Assembly: GCF_001261715.1 (NCBI RefSeq)
Contig: NZ_CVRU01000191.1
Span: 1 to 43,498, forward strand
Length of the DNA: 43,498 nt
From: Dysgonomonas sp. HGC4
Lineage (GTDB): Bacteria; Bacteroidota; Bacteroidia; Bacteroidales; Dysgonomonadaceae
Direction of reading: 5' to 3'
The notes under the pieces were generated by a model. It did not search any database. It saw only the letters and a program-made list of their open reading frames with translations, and was not told the origin of the DNA. Below are positions 37,220-43,498 of this stretch, piece by piece. Position 1 is the first letter of the stretch; the number at the start of each line of letters is the position of its first letter. The translations under genes and the position numbers were made by a program.

Positions 37220-37387
37220 GTTTATTTATATTGAGTGTTATATGTGTTAACTTTTATCTATTTATAATTGTTGTTGATAGACTGCATGAGTAAATAATAT
37301 ATGGACTATCTTTATATGCTAAAGATTGCATAACGAGATATTCTAAATACTGAAAAAGTAGAAGTATATTAATTATATTTCGTCGCT

Positions 37388-37419
37388 ATAGTGTTAGATA
37401 TTGCAATGTCTGACACTAT
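37388..37419 (+). terminator. Terminator-like hairpin between lipocalin and nfo
   Basis: Arms ATAGTGTTAGA (37388-37398) and TCTGACACTAT (37409-37419) pair over 11 positions with one T-G pair; the loop itself contains ATTGCAAT, and TTTTATTG follows. It is far from the lipocalin stop (about 170 nt) and 56 nt before nfo, so it could instead be a leader element of nfo. Confidence 0.5.
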
Positions 37420-37475
37420 TTTATTGTATGCGGAATATTGTTTTTGAGTAATATAACTAATAAGTAAAATAAAAA

Positions 37476-38336
37476 ATGTTGAATATAGGATGTCATTTGT
37501 CTATATCGAAAGGCTATGAAGCCATGGGTAAAGACGCTTTAAGTATTGGTGCAAATACTTTTCAATTTTTCACACGTAATCCTCGTGGAGGTAGTGCTAA
37601 AGAGATAGACCCGAAAGATGCCGAGGCTTTGGCTCGATTAATGGACGAAAATAACTTTGCTCCTATATTAGCACATGCTCCATACACCCTAAACTTATGC
37701 TCAGCCGAACCTAAAACGAGAAAGTTTGGTAGAGAAATGATGGCTGATGATTTGCGAAGAATGGAACAACTACCATGTAAACTATATAACTTTCATCCGG
37801 GCAGTCATACCTCTCAGAGTGTTGATGTGGCTATCGGACAGATTATAGAAGCGCTTAATATGCTTATAACTCCCGAGCAAACTACAATTGTATTACTCGA
37901 AACAATGGCAGGTAAGGGGAGCGAAGTGGGCAGAACATTTGAGGAATTAAAGCAAATATTGGATGGCGTAACTCTACAAGATAAAATGGGCGTTTGCCTC
38001 GATACTTGTCATTTATACGATGCAGGGTATGATATTGTAAATGATCTGGAGGGAGTTATTTCTCACTTTGATACGGTAATCGGCTTAGAAAGATTATATG
38101 CTATACATTTAAATGATAGTATGAATCCTAAAGGAAGTGGTAAAGATAGGCATGCAACCATTGGCGAAGGTACCATTGGTTTGGAGACGATGAAGCGCGT
38201 AATTAATCATCCAAAGTTGACTCATTTACCTTTCTATCTGGAAACTCCTAACGAGTTAGATGGTCATGCCAAAGAGATTAAAATACTCAAAGAACTATAT
38301 CAAGAAACGGACCGTACTACAGTAAAAGCTATCTGA
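37476..38336 (+). CDS. nfo: Endonuclease IV (AP endonuclease)
   Basis: DNA base-excision-repair enzyme that cuts at abasic sites and removes 3' blocking groups, using a trinuclear zinc centre in a TIM barrel. The 286-residue length is typical. Family signatures are present: [15 protein letters not shown] at the N-terminus, [73 protein letters not shown] and a final PFYLETPN. These carry the zinc-binding His, Glu and Asp residues. It is followed closely by a DUF1848 gene in the same direction, probably as a two-gene operon. Confidence 0.97.
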   Translation: MLNIGCHLSISKGYEAMGKDALSIGANTFQFFTRNPRGGSAKEIDPKDAEALARLMDENNFAPILAHAPYTLNLCSAEPKTRKFGREMMADDLRRMEQLPCKLYNFHPGSHTSQSVDVAIGQIIEALNMLITPEQTTIVLLETMAGKGSEVGRTFEELKQILDGVTLQDKMGVCLDTCHLYDAGYDIVNDLEGVISHFDTVIGLERLYAIHLNDSMNPKGSGKDRHATIGEGTIGLETMKRVINHPKLTHLPFYLETPNELDGHAKEIKILKELYQETDRTTVKAI

Positions 38337-38375
38337 TAGATAAAATTGAAGAAACCTCGAAAAGTCGATAAGGGT

Positions 38376-39308
38376 ATGATAATAAGTGCGAGTAGACGTA
38401 CAGATATTCCAGCTTTATATTCCGATTGGTTTTTTAACCGATTGAAAGAGGGATATGTTCTTGTACAAAATCCAAGAAATCCTTATCGATTTAGTAAAGT
38501 ATTGTTGAATTCACAAGTTGTGGATTGTTTTGTGTTCTGGTCGAAGAATCCACTTCCTATGATCAATAGGCTGAGTGAGTTGGATAATTATAAGTATTAT
38601 TTTCAGTTTACATTAACTCCCTACGAAAGAGATATCGAAATAAGATTACCGTCGGTTGAAAAAAGAATAGAGATATTTAAGCGACTGTCAGATAGAATAG
38701 GAGGCGACAAAATTGTTTGGAGATATGACCCTATTTTTATTAATGAGACGTATTCTATAGAGTTTCATCAGGAAGCATTTTTTCGAATAACTTCACAGCT
38801 GAAAGATTATACGGAGAAATGTATAATTAGTTTTATCGATCATTATGCTCATATAAAAAACGTTTTTGATAGGTTCCATATAAAGCCAATGTCAGATTAT
38901 GAGATTAAATTGATAATGGAATCTTTCTCGAAAATAGTATCTGAATTTAATCTGAAACTCAAAACATGTGCGGAAGATATTGATTTGAATGAATTCAATA
39001 TATCTCATGGTGTTTGTATTGATAAAGGTTTGATAGAGCAAATTATAGAGTGTTCACTGATTGCTAAAAAGGATAAGAATCAGCGGGCTATGTGTAATTG
39101 TATAGAAAGTGTAGATATTGGCACTTACGATACCTGCCCTCATGGTTGTATATATTGTTATGCAACCACTAACAGTGATAGAGTATATCGGAATATAAAG
39201 TTACATGATAAAAAATCCCCCAAACTTTTAGGTCATCCTAATGAGACAGATATTATTACTCTTAAAGAGATGAAAGCCTTGAGAACAAATCAAAAGACAT
39301 TGTTCTGA
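38376..39308 (+). CDS. DUF1848 family protein with C-terminal CX3CX2C cluster
   Basis: Uncharacterised conserved protein, 310 residues from the ATG at 38376; an in-frame TTG at 38346 is possible, but family members, as I recall them, begin at MIIS-SRRTDIP. The N-terminus carries the DUF1848 hallmark SASRRTDIPALYSDWF and FVFWSKNP. Near the C-terminus is a cysteine cluster: Cys240/Cys242, then Cys254, Cys258 and Cys261 in the pattern CX3CX2C (CPHGCIYCYA), the spacing that holds the [4Fe-4S] cluster in radical SAM enzymes. Function unknown; an iron-sulfur protein is likely. It follows endonuclease IV by 39 nt, so co-transcription is probable. Confidence 0.85.
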   Translation: MIISASRRTDIPALYSDWFFNRLKEGYVLVQNPRNPYRFSKVLLNSQVVDCFVFWSKNPLPMINRLSELDNYKYYFQFTLTPYERDIEIRLPSVEKRIEIFKRLSDRIGGDKIVWRYDPIFINETYSIEFHQEAFFRITSQLKDYTEKCIISFIDHYAHIKNVFDRFHIKPMSDYEIKLIMESFSKIVSEFNLKLKTCAEDIDLNEFNISHGVCIDKGLIEQIIECSLIAKKDKNQRAMCNCIESVDIGTYDTCPHGCIYCYATTNSDRVYRNIKLHDKKSPKLLGHPNETDIITLKEMKALRTNQKTLF

Positions 39309-39354
39309 CAGAATAAAGCTTGTTGTATATAAGTGATTATACTCTAAGTTAAGT

Positions 39355-39810
39355 TTAAAAATGATATAGCATTTCACCCTTAGCATCTATAAAACCATAT
39401 TTTTCATAGACCGATCTACCTGCATCTGTAGCATTTAGTAAGACTTTTTTATAACCTAGATTTTTAGCTTCATCCATTGTCAATGAAAAAAGATGGGAAG
39501 CTATTCCTTTCCCTCTAAAGTTTGGTACAGTGTACATGTTGCTAATATAGGCTACTTTTCCATTGCGAGAATCTCTGTTGGGAGGCAATAGATAAAGAGT
39601 TAATCCGCTTGTTGCAACAATCTCATTATTGTCTAAAGCTATCCATGCCACAAAACTATTGTTATTAAGAGCATTTTCGAAGTATGCTTTATTATTTATA
39701 AATAATTCTTCTGTATCTGTACTAATGTTATTAACTTCATTAAGAAAGTCTACTCTTGTTTTTGCCAGTAAAGAAATGTCATCTATTGTAGCCTTGCGAT
39801 ATTCTATCAT
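39355..39810 (-). CDS. GNAT-family N-acetyltransferase
   Basis: Cytoplasmic acetyltransferase of 151 residues from the ATG at 39810 (a TTG two codons upstream is the only alternative). The opening MIEYRKATIDDISLLAKTR, the central TVPNFRGKGIASHLFSLTMDEAK (motif A, RGKGIA) and YEKYGF near the end are typical of the family. The resemblance to streptogramin- or aminoglycoside-type GNATs is too weak to assign a substrate. It converges on the DUF1848 gene with no clear terminator between them. Confidence 0.85.
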   Translation of the reverse strand: MIEYRKATIDDISLLAKTRVDFLNEVNNISTDTEELFINNKAYFENALNNNSFVAWIALDNNEIVATSGLTLYLLPPNRDSRNGKVAYISNMYTVPNFRGKGIASHLFSLTMDEAKNLGYKKVLLNATDAGRSVYEKYGFIDAKGEMLYHF

Positions 39811-39879
39811 ATTCAATTCAATATTTTATAATTATAAAGAGGACTAAATATAGGAAGTTTCTGATAATTATTTCAAAAA

Positions 39880-39901
39880 TTGCGACATAGGGTTGTCGCA
39901 A
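39880..39901. promoter_or_regulatory. Perfect palindromic operator before the VOC gene
   Basis: TTGCGACA-TAGGGT-TGTCGCAA is a perfect 8-bp inverted repeat with a 6-bp spacer. It ends 8 bp before the -7 box at 39910, so a bound protein would block or contact RNA polymerase. The WYL regulator encoded two genes downstream is the natural candidate ligand-responsive binder. Confidence 0.65.
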
Positions 39902-39909
39902 CCCCTATC

Positions 39910-39917
39910 TATTTTTG
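39910..39917 (+). promoter_or_regulatory. Candidate -7 box of the VOC-WYL pair
   Basis: TATTTTTG matches TAnnTTTG exactly, 40 nt before the ATG at 39958. No good -33 box lies at 19-21 nt; the palindrome occupies that area. Confidence 0.5.
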
Positions 39918-39957
39918 TTGTTGATAAGAGAATCGTTAAAACAAAAAACAGACAATT

Positions 39958-40377
39958 ATGAAATTGAAATTACAATTGGTTTTTCCTGGAACATGCGAAG
40001 AAGCCTTTAACTTGTATAAAGAAGCTTTGGATGGTGAAATTGCTTTTCTATTCAGAAAAAGAGAGGATAAAAGTATTGAAGTTAGCAAAGAAGAGGGTGA
40101 GAAAATTTCTCATATGGTTCTAAAAACTAAATACTTTGAAATAGGAGGGCAGGATGCTGATAGAGGAGAAATAATAAATGGCGGAAATAATGCCAAACAA
40201 GTGTTGGTTTTTACCAATATGGAAGAATTAAACAACGCATTTGATTTACTTTCTAAAGATGGAGAAATTACAACTCCTCTCGAAAAGACATTCTTCTCAG
40301 AAGCTATTGGTGAAGTGGTTGATAAATTTGGTATCCGATGGCTTATAATGATGACCGATGACGATTATTCTGCTTAA
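39958..40377 (+). CDS. VOC-superfamily (PhnB/glyoxalase-like) protein
   Basis: Small cytoplasmic protein of 139 residues with the PhnB-like vicinal-oxygen-chelate pattern: LQLVFPGTCEEAFNLYKEAL at the start, a central HMVLKTKYFEIGGQDA strand and a closing GEVVDKFGIRWLIMM. Proteins of this group are often annotated glyoxalase/bleomycin-resistance or 3-demethylubiquinone methyltransferase-like; the true substrate is unknown. It is followed after 99 nt by a WYL regulator gene and preceded by a perfect operator-like palindrome, which suggests a self-contained regulated pair. Confidence 0.85.
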   Translation: MKLKLQLVFPGTCEEAFNLYKEALDGEIAFLFRKREDKSIEVSKEEGEKISHMVLKTKYFEIGGQDADRGEIINGGNNAKQVLVFTNMEELNNAFDLLSKDGEITTPLEKTFFSEAIGEVVDKFGIRWLIMMTDDDYSA

Positions 40378-40406
40378 TAATAGTAGTGTATATGAAAAAA
40401 AGGATT

Positions 40407-40430
40407 GGCAGAATTTTTTATTGTTCTGCT
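40407..40430 (+). terminator. Weak hairpin with T-run between VOC and WYL genes
   Basis: GCAGAA / TTCTGC arms (40408-40413, 40424-40429) with a 10-nt T-rich loop are followed by ATCTTTTTATTTTT. This may reduce read-through from the VOC gene into the regulator gene. Confidence 0.4.
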
Positions 40431-40476
40431 GATCTTTTTATTTTTAGTCGTAATTTCACCATAGTAATAAATTACC

Positions 40477-41418
40477 ATGCCTATGAATCGTATAGATCGG
40501 TTATCTGCCATCTTAATAATGCTTCAATCTTCTTCATCCGTAAAAACGAAGCATATCAGCGATCGCTTTAATATTAGCGTTCGAACGGTTTATAGAGATA
40601 TAAAAGCTTTAGAAGATGCGGGTATTCCTATTACAGGAGATTCTCGTGTAGGTTTTTCGTTGGTCGAAGGTTTCAAACTACCACCACTCATGTTTACCGA
40701 AGAAGAGGCTTTTTCATTTTTGGCAGCAGAAAGATTAGTTGATAGGTTCTCTGATTTTGGCTTTAAAGAGAATTACCGATCAGGTATTGAGAAGATTAAG
40801 GCTGTGATGCGTTTGGCTGAAAGAGAGACCATTGATAACTTTAGTCCTACAATTGATTCATTGGATTTTCAATTTCAGAATCCGACTGATTCTCAGAATA
40901 TTCTTCAAGCGGTAATGAGACAAATTGCAAATAGAAAGCAAATTGTGATTTCTTATTTCTCTTATAATAAGCAAGAGCTATCAAACCGAAAGATAGACCC
41001 GATAGGTATATTCTTCTCGATGTCTAATTGGTACTTAATCGCTTTTTGTCATATTAAAAAAGATTACCAAACTTTTCGTGTCAACCGAATTAAGAATATT
41101 ATTGAGACAGACAACAACTTTGAACGTGAGCATCCATCATTTAAATCGTTATTAAAAACACTAGGCGATAAGCAAGATTTACACGAAGTGATTCTTGAAG
41201 TAAATAAAACAGAATATTCACTGATTGATGAGAGTAAATACTATCAGGGATTGATAAAAGAGAAAGAAGAAGGAGAGAAAGTTGAATTACATTTCATGGT
41301 TTTCTCTTTAGAACGATTTGCCCGATGGTATCTTTCTTTTTTAGATGTCGCTAAGATTTTGTATCCGCAAGATTTTAAGAAGATTATCAAAATTATAATT
41401 AATAATGCTAAAATGTAG
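40477..41418 (+). CDS. YafY-type HTH-WYL transcriptional regulator
   Basis: DNA-binding regulator of 313 residues (a second ATG two codons in, at 40483, is equally possible). The N-terminal HTH_11 domain is clear: RIDRLSAILIMLQSSSSVKTKHISDRFNISVRTVYRDIKAL (about 4-46), with a wing DAGIPITGDSRVGFSL. A central WYL domain (about 145-215) contains RKQIVISYFSY, PIGIFFSMSNWYLIAFCH and FRVNRIKNI, and a WCX-like C-terminal extension ends the protein. WYL domains sense small ligands or nucleic acids. It is probably co-regulated with the VOC gene upstream through the palindrome at 39880-39901. Confidence 0.9.
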   Translation: MPMNRIDRLSAILIMLQSSSSVKTKHISDRFNISVRTVYRDIKALEDAGIPITGDSRVGFSLVEGFKLPPLMFTEEEAFSFLAAERLVDRFSDFGFKENYRSGIEKIKAVMRLAERETIDNFSPTIDSLDFQFQNPTDSQNILQAVMRQIANRKQIVISYFSYNKQELSNRKIDPIGIFFSMSNWYLIAFCHIKKDYQTFRVNRIKNIIETDNNFEREHPSFKSLLKTLGDKQDLHEVILEVNKTEYSLIDESKYYQGLIKEKEEGEKVELHFMVFSLERFARWYLSFLDVAKILYPQDFKKIIKIIINNAKM

Positions 41419-41509
41419 CTATGCCTTATACCTCTCCCTTTATTTACGGTATAACCCATTCATATAGATTGGCAATCAATCTCAACGGAATTTAAGGATA
41501 TGTCTTAAA

Positions 41510-41547
41510 TAAAGAAAGTAGTTGTTGGACTGCAACTACCTTCTTTA
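41510..41547. terminator. Bidirectional hairpin between WYL regulator and maa
   Basis: TAAAGAAaGTAGTTG (41510-41524) pairs with CAACTACcTTCTTTA (41533-41547): 15 positions with one A-C mismatch and an 8-nt loop. The AT-rich ends supply T-rich tails on both strands. It separates convergent genes. Confidence 0.7.
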
Positions 41548-41585
41548 TAAAATATTTCAATATATATTAGTTATATATATCGGAA

Positions 41586-42170
41586 TTAAGGTATTTGTAT
41601 TTTAGATAAATCTTCATCTTTATTCAGTTTTCGGATAACTCTTGCAGGATTACCCACCGCAAGAGAGTCTGAAGGGATGTCTTTTGTGACTACCGACCCT
41701 GCTCCAATAACGCATCTATCGCCAATAGTTACACCGGGGCAAATGGTAGAATGTCCACCAATCCAGCAACGTTTACCTATTGTTACCGGTTTGCAATCTT
41801 CCCATACATCACGCTCGTTAGCATCGAGAGGATGCTGAGCTGTATAAATGTGTACTCCGGGAGCAATTAGAGTTCCATCACCAATAGTTACCTTTGCTCC
41901 ATCCAAAATAACTGCTCCAAAATTGATGAAAACTTTATCTCCTGCATAAATATGATCACCATAATCACAATAGAAAGAAGGCTCAGTATAAAAGTTATTA
42001 GCAGAATTTGGAAATAATTCTCGCATCACATCATGAAACTTATCTGTATGATATTCTGTAACATTCAGTTTGTGAAGAAGCTTTTTTACTTCGGAGCGGA
42101 TAGCTGTCATTTCTTCGCTATGTGCCCAATAAGGCTCTCCTGCAAACATTTTTTCTTTTTCGGTTCTCAT
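41586..42170 (-). CDS. maa: Maltose O-acetyltransferase-like hexapeptide enzyme
   Basis: Acetyl-CoA-dependent sugar O-acetyltransferase of the LacA/Maa/NodL group, 194 residues. The N-terminal helical Mac domain (TEKEKMFAGEPYWAHSEEM) is followed by a left-handed parallel beta-helix of hexapeptide repeats (KVTIGDGTLIAPGVHI, KPVTIGKRCWIGGHSTICPGVTIG, AGSVVTKDIP). The catalytic His lies in IYTAQHPLDANERD, as expected. It probably acetylates sugars for detoxification in the cytoplasm; the natural acceptor is unknown. It lies downstream of the aldose epimerase gene on the same strand, 120 nt apart with a hairpin between. Confidence 0.93.
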   Translation of the reverse strand: MRTEKEKMFAGEPYWAHSEEMTAIRSEVKKLLHKLNVTEYHTDKFHDVMRELFPNSANNFYTEPSFYCDYGDHIYAGDKVFINFGAVILDGAKVTIGDGTLIAPGVHIYTAQHPLDANERDVWEDCKPVTIGKRCWIGGHSTICPGVTIGDRCVIGAGSVVTKDIPSDSLAVGNPARVIRKLNKDEDLSKIQIP

Positions 42171-42273
42171 TCTTATATTTTAGTTGTATCGCGTTGTCGT
42201 TGGTAGGATCAGAATTATGTATTTGTTCTCCGTGAACGAACATATTGGTTTGCCTCTACGCCAAAGCGAAAAG

Positions 42274-42292
42274 AAAAGTCTTAGACCTTTTT
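42274..42292 (-). terminator. Terminator at the aldose epimerase stop codon
   Basis: On the minus strand the stop codon runs into AAAAGGTCTAAGACTTTT, an imperfect stem that continues with CTTTTC. It closes the epimerase gene and shares the GGTCT core with other hairpins of the window. Confidence 0.45.
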
Positions 42293-43445
42293 ATTTTTTT
42301 GTTGAAAATTTATAAATACAGGTTTGTACATATTCTTCTCCCGGATTTAGTCTTGTTGACGGAAACTGTGGTTGATTAGGAGTATCCGGATATTTTTGTG
42401 TCTCTAAAGCTACAGCTTCTCTGTAATTATGAGCTTTGCCGTATTTACCGATAACTTTCCCATCCAGAAAATTTCCACTGTAAAATTGTATTCCGGGTTG
42501 GTCTGACCATACTTCCATTACTCTACCACTTGTAGGATCGTATAAGCTTGCGATAAACTCTACATCTTTCTCAGTTTTACGATCTACAACCCAATTATGA
42601 TCATATCCTAAGCCGTTTTTTAGTTGTTGGTCGTCAGCATCAATTCTAGCTCCGATAGTTGTTGGAGTTCTGAAATCAAATGGTGTTCCTTCAACCGAAG
42701 TAATTTTTCCCGTTGGAATTAAAACACTATCTACGGGAGTTATGCCACTAGCATTGATCGTTAACAGATGATCGGTAATAGTTCCATTGCCTGCTCCTTT
42801 AAGGTTGAAGAATGAATGATGCGATAGATTTACATGTGTTGGCTTATCAGTTGTGGCACTATATGTAATCTTAAATTCATTTTCAGGAGTAAGTGTGTAT
42901 ATCATTTTTACGTTTACAGTTCCGGGGAATCCTTCTTCTCCATCGGGAGAAGTATAAGACAATTGTATTCGATTTTTGCTTATGCTATCCACATTCCATA
43001 TCTTCATATCAAAACCATCGGGACCACCATGAAGCGTTTGTCCATTATTATTAACGGGCAATTGATATTTTACACCATCAATCGTAAATTGTCCTTTTGC
43101 AATACGATTTGCATATCGCCCCACAACTGGACCTAGACAACGCTCTCCTTCATAATTCAAGTATTTATCGATGTTGTCATGTCCGAAAACAATGTCCTCA
43201 TATTTGCCATCTTTATCGGGAGTCCAAAGAGAAATAACCCGTCCTCCAAAATTAGAAACTTGCATGGTTATGCCATTTCCCGAATCTAGAGTATAAAGTT
43301 TAATGTCTTTGCCATCTACTATTTTTGTAAATGCCGAATCTGCCATCAATGTAATTTGTGATCCTGCAGTTTGTTCAGGTTTAGCTTGTTTATTTCCACA
43401 TGAGAATAAACAAAGTGCTATTCCTAGATAAAATATCTTTTTCAT
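42291..43445 (-). CDS. galM: Secreted aldose 1-epimerase (mutarotase) lipoprotein
   Basis: Interconverts alpha and beta anomers of aldoses such as glucose, galactose or xylose. It has 384 residues with a lipoprotein signal (LGIALCLFSC, Cys16), so it acts outside the cytoplasm, as is common for Bacteroidota mutarotases. Family motifs are clear: SNFGGRVISLWTPD, GPVVGRYANRIAKGQF, QTLHGGPDGFD, VNLSHHSFFNLKG (catalytic His region), GYDHNWVVDR, QPGIQFYSGNF and ALETQKYPDTPNQPQFP with the catalytic Glu. Its 5' neighbour is outside the window. A truncated hairpin sequence at the window edge suggests it follows another gene. Confidence 0.94.
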   Translation of the reverse strand: MKKIFYLGIALCLFSCGNKQAKPEQTAGSQITLMADSAFTKIVDGKDIKLYTLDSGNGITMQVSNFGGRVISLWTPDKDGKYEDIVFGHDNIDKYLNYEGERCLGPVVGRYANRIAKGQFTIDGVKYQLPVNNNGQTLHGGPDGFDMKIWNVDSISKNRIQLSYTSPDGEEGFPGTVNVKMIYTLTPENEFKITYSATTDKPTHVNLSHHSFFNLKGAGNGTITDHLLTINASGITPVDSVLIPTGKITSVEGTPFDFRTPTTIGARIDADDQQLKNGLGYDHNWVVDRKTEKDVEFIASLYDPTSGRVMEVWSDQPGIQFYSGNFLDGKVIGKYGKAHNYREAVALETQKYPDTPNQPQFPSTRLNPGEEYVQTCIYKFSTKK

Positions 43446-43482
43446 ATATGTATAAATTAGGGTTGTTTATCTAATATCATAG

Positions 43483-43498
43483 TAATAAAAAGGTCTGA
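43483..43498. repeat. Truncated AAAAAGGTCTGA element at window end
   Basis: The final bases TAATAAAAAGGTCTGA resemble 14271-14285 (TAATAAAAAGGCCTG), the T-run side of a stop-associated hairpin. The second arm would lie outside the window. Confidence 0.3.

Noticed and set aside
40386-40571. 61-codon frame between the VOC and WYL genes
   Set aside because: Overlaps the HTH coding region in another frame and includes the hairpin with T-run; not protein-like.
1-43498. CRISPR arrays, tRNA/rRNA genes, transposases or phage genes
   Set aside because: I saw no regularly spaced repeats, cloverleaf-like segments, transposase motifs or phage structural genes. The CACAAAG element is the only repeat that looks mobile, and it has no coding part.

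Overview
The window is AT-rich DNA from a member of the Bacteroidota, most likely Bacteroidales. The evidence is a SusC/SusD pair, a hybrid two-component system (HTCS), several secreted glycoside hydrolases, TAnnTTTG-type -7 promoter boxes and weak Shine-Dalgarno sites. Gene style and content would fit Dysgonomonas or a relative, but that is an impression and not a proven assignment.

Layout. (1) 1-539 holds no convincing gene. It is followed by a pyridoxal/pyridoxamine kinase (+) that converges on a tripartite RND efflux operon (-; adaptor, pump, TolC-like channel, 6988 to 1399). (2) 7123-31526 is a polysaccharide utilization locus for glucuronoxylan. A minus-strand run of eight genes goes from SusC (23988) through SusD, GH115 alpha-glucuronidase, an SGNH acetylesterase, a PA14-containing GH3 beta-xylosidase, GH67 alpha-glucuronidase and mannonate dehydratase UxuA to an SDR fructuronate/mannonate oxidoreductase, and ends at a strong terminator (7123-7162). 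Divergent from SusC lie the HTCS regulator (24449-28552) and a secreted GH43-GH10 double enzyme (28821-31526). (3) 31618-43445 is ordinary chromosome: an MBL-fold hydrolase, two GNAT acetyltransferases, a tricorn-type protease, a lipocalin, endonuclease IV with a DUF1848 protein, a VOC protein with a WYL regulator, a maltose O-acetyltransferase and a secreted aldose 1-epimerase.

How the locus probably works (inference from families). The HTCS senses a xylan-derived ligand in the periplasm through its propeller domain and activates the susC and GH43-GH10 promoters. SusC/SusD import decorated xylo-oligosaccharides. The esterase removes acetyl groups, GH115 and GH67 remove (4-O-methyl)glucuronic acid, GH10 cuts the backbone, and GH43 and GH3 release xylose. 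UxuA and the SDR then direct released glucuronate (via fructuronate and mannonate) to 2-keto-3-deoxygluconate in the cytoplasm. Uronate isomerase, KDG kinase, xylose isomerase/xylulokinase, an inner-membrane sugar transporter, a surface glycan-binding protein and an obvious surface-anchored endoxylanase are not in the window.

The most interesting non-coding signals are shared TGTAAC/GTTACA half-site clusters in the susC-HTCS and GH43-GH10 upstream regions (candidate HTCS operators), short AGGT..ACCT hairpins that recur in gaps and sometimes include a stop codon, a symmetric CACAAAG inverted repeat between GH3 and GH67, and a perfect palindrome in front of the VOC/WYL pair.
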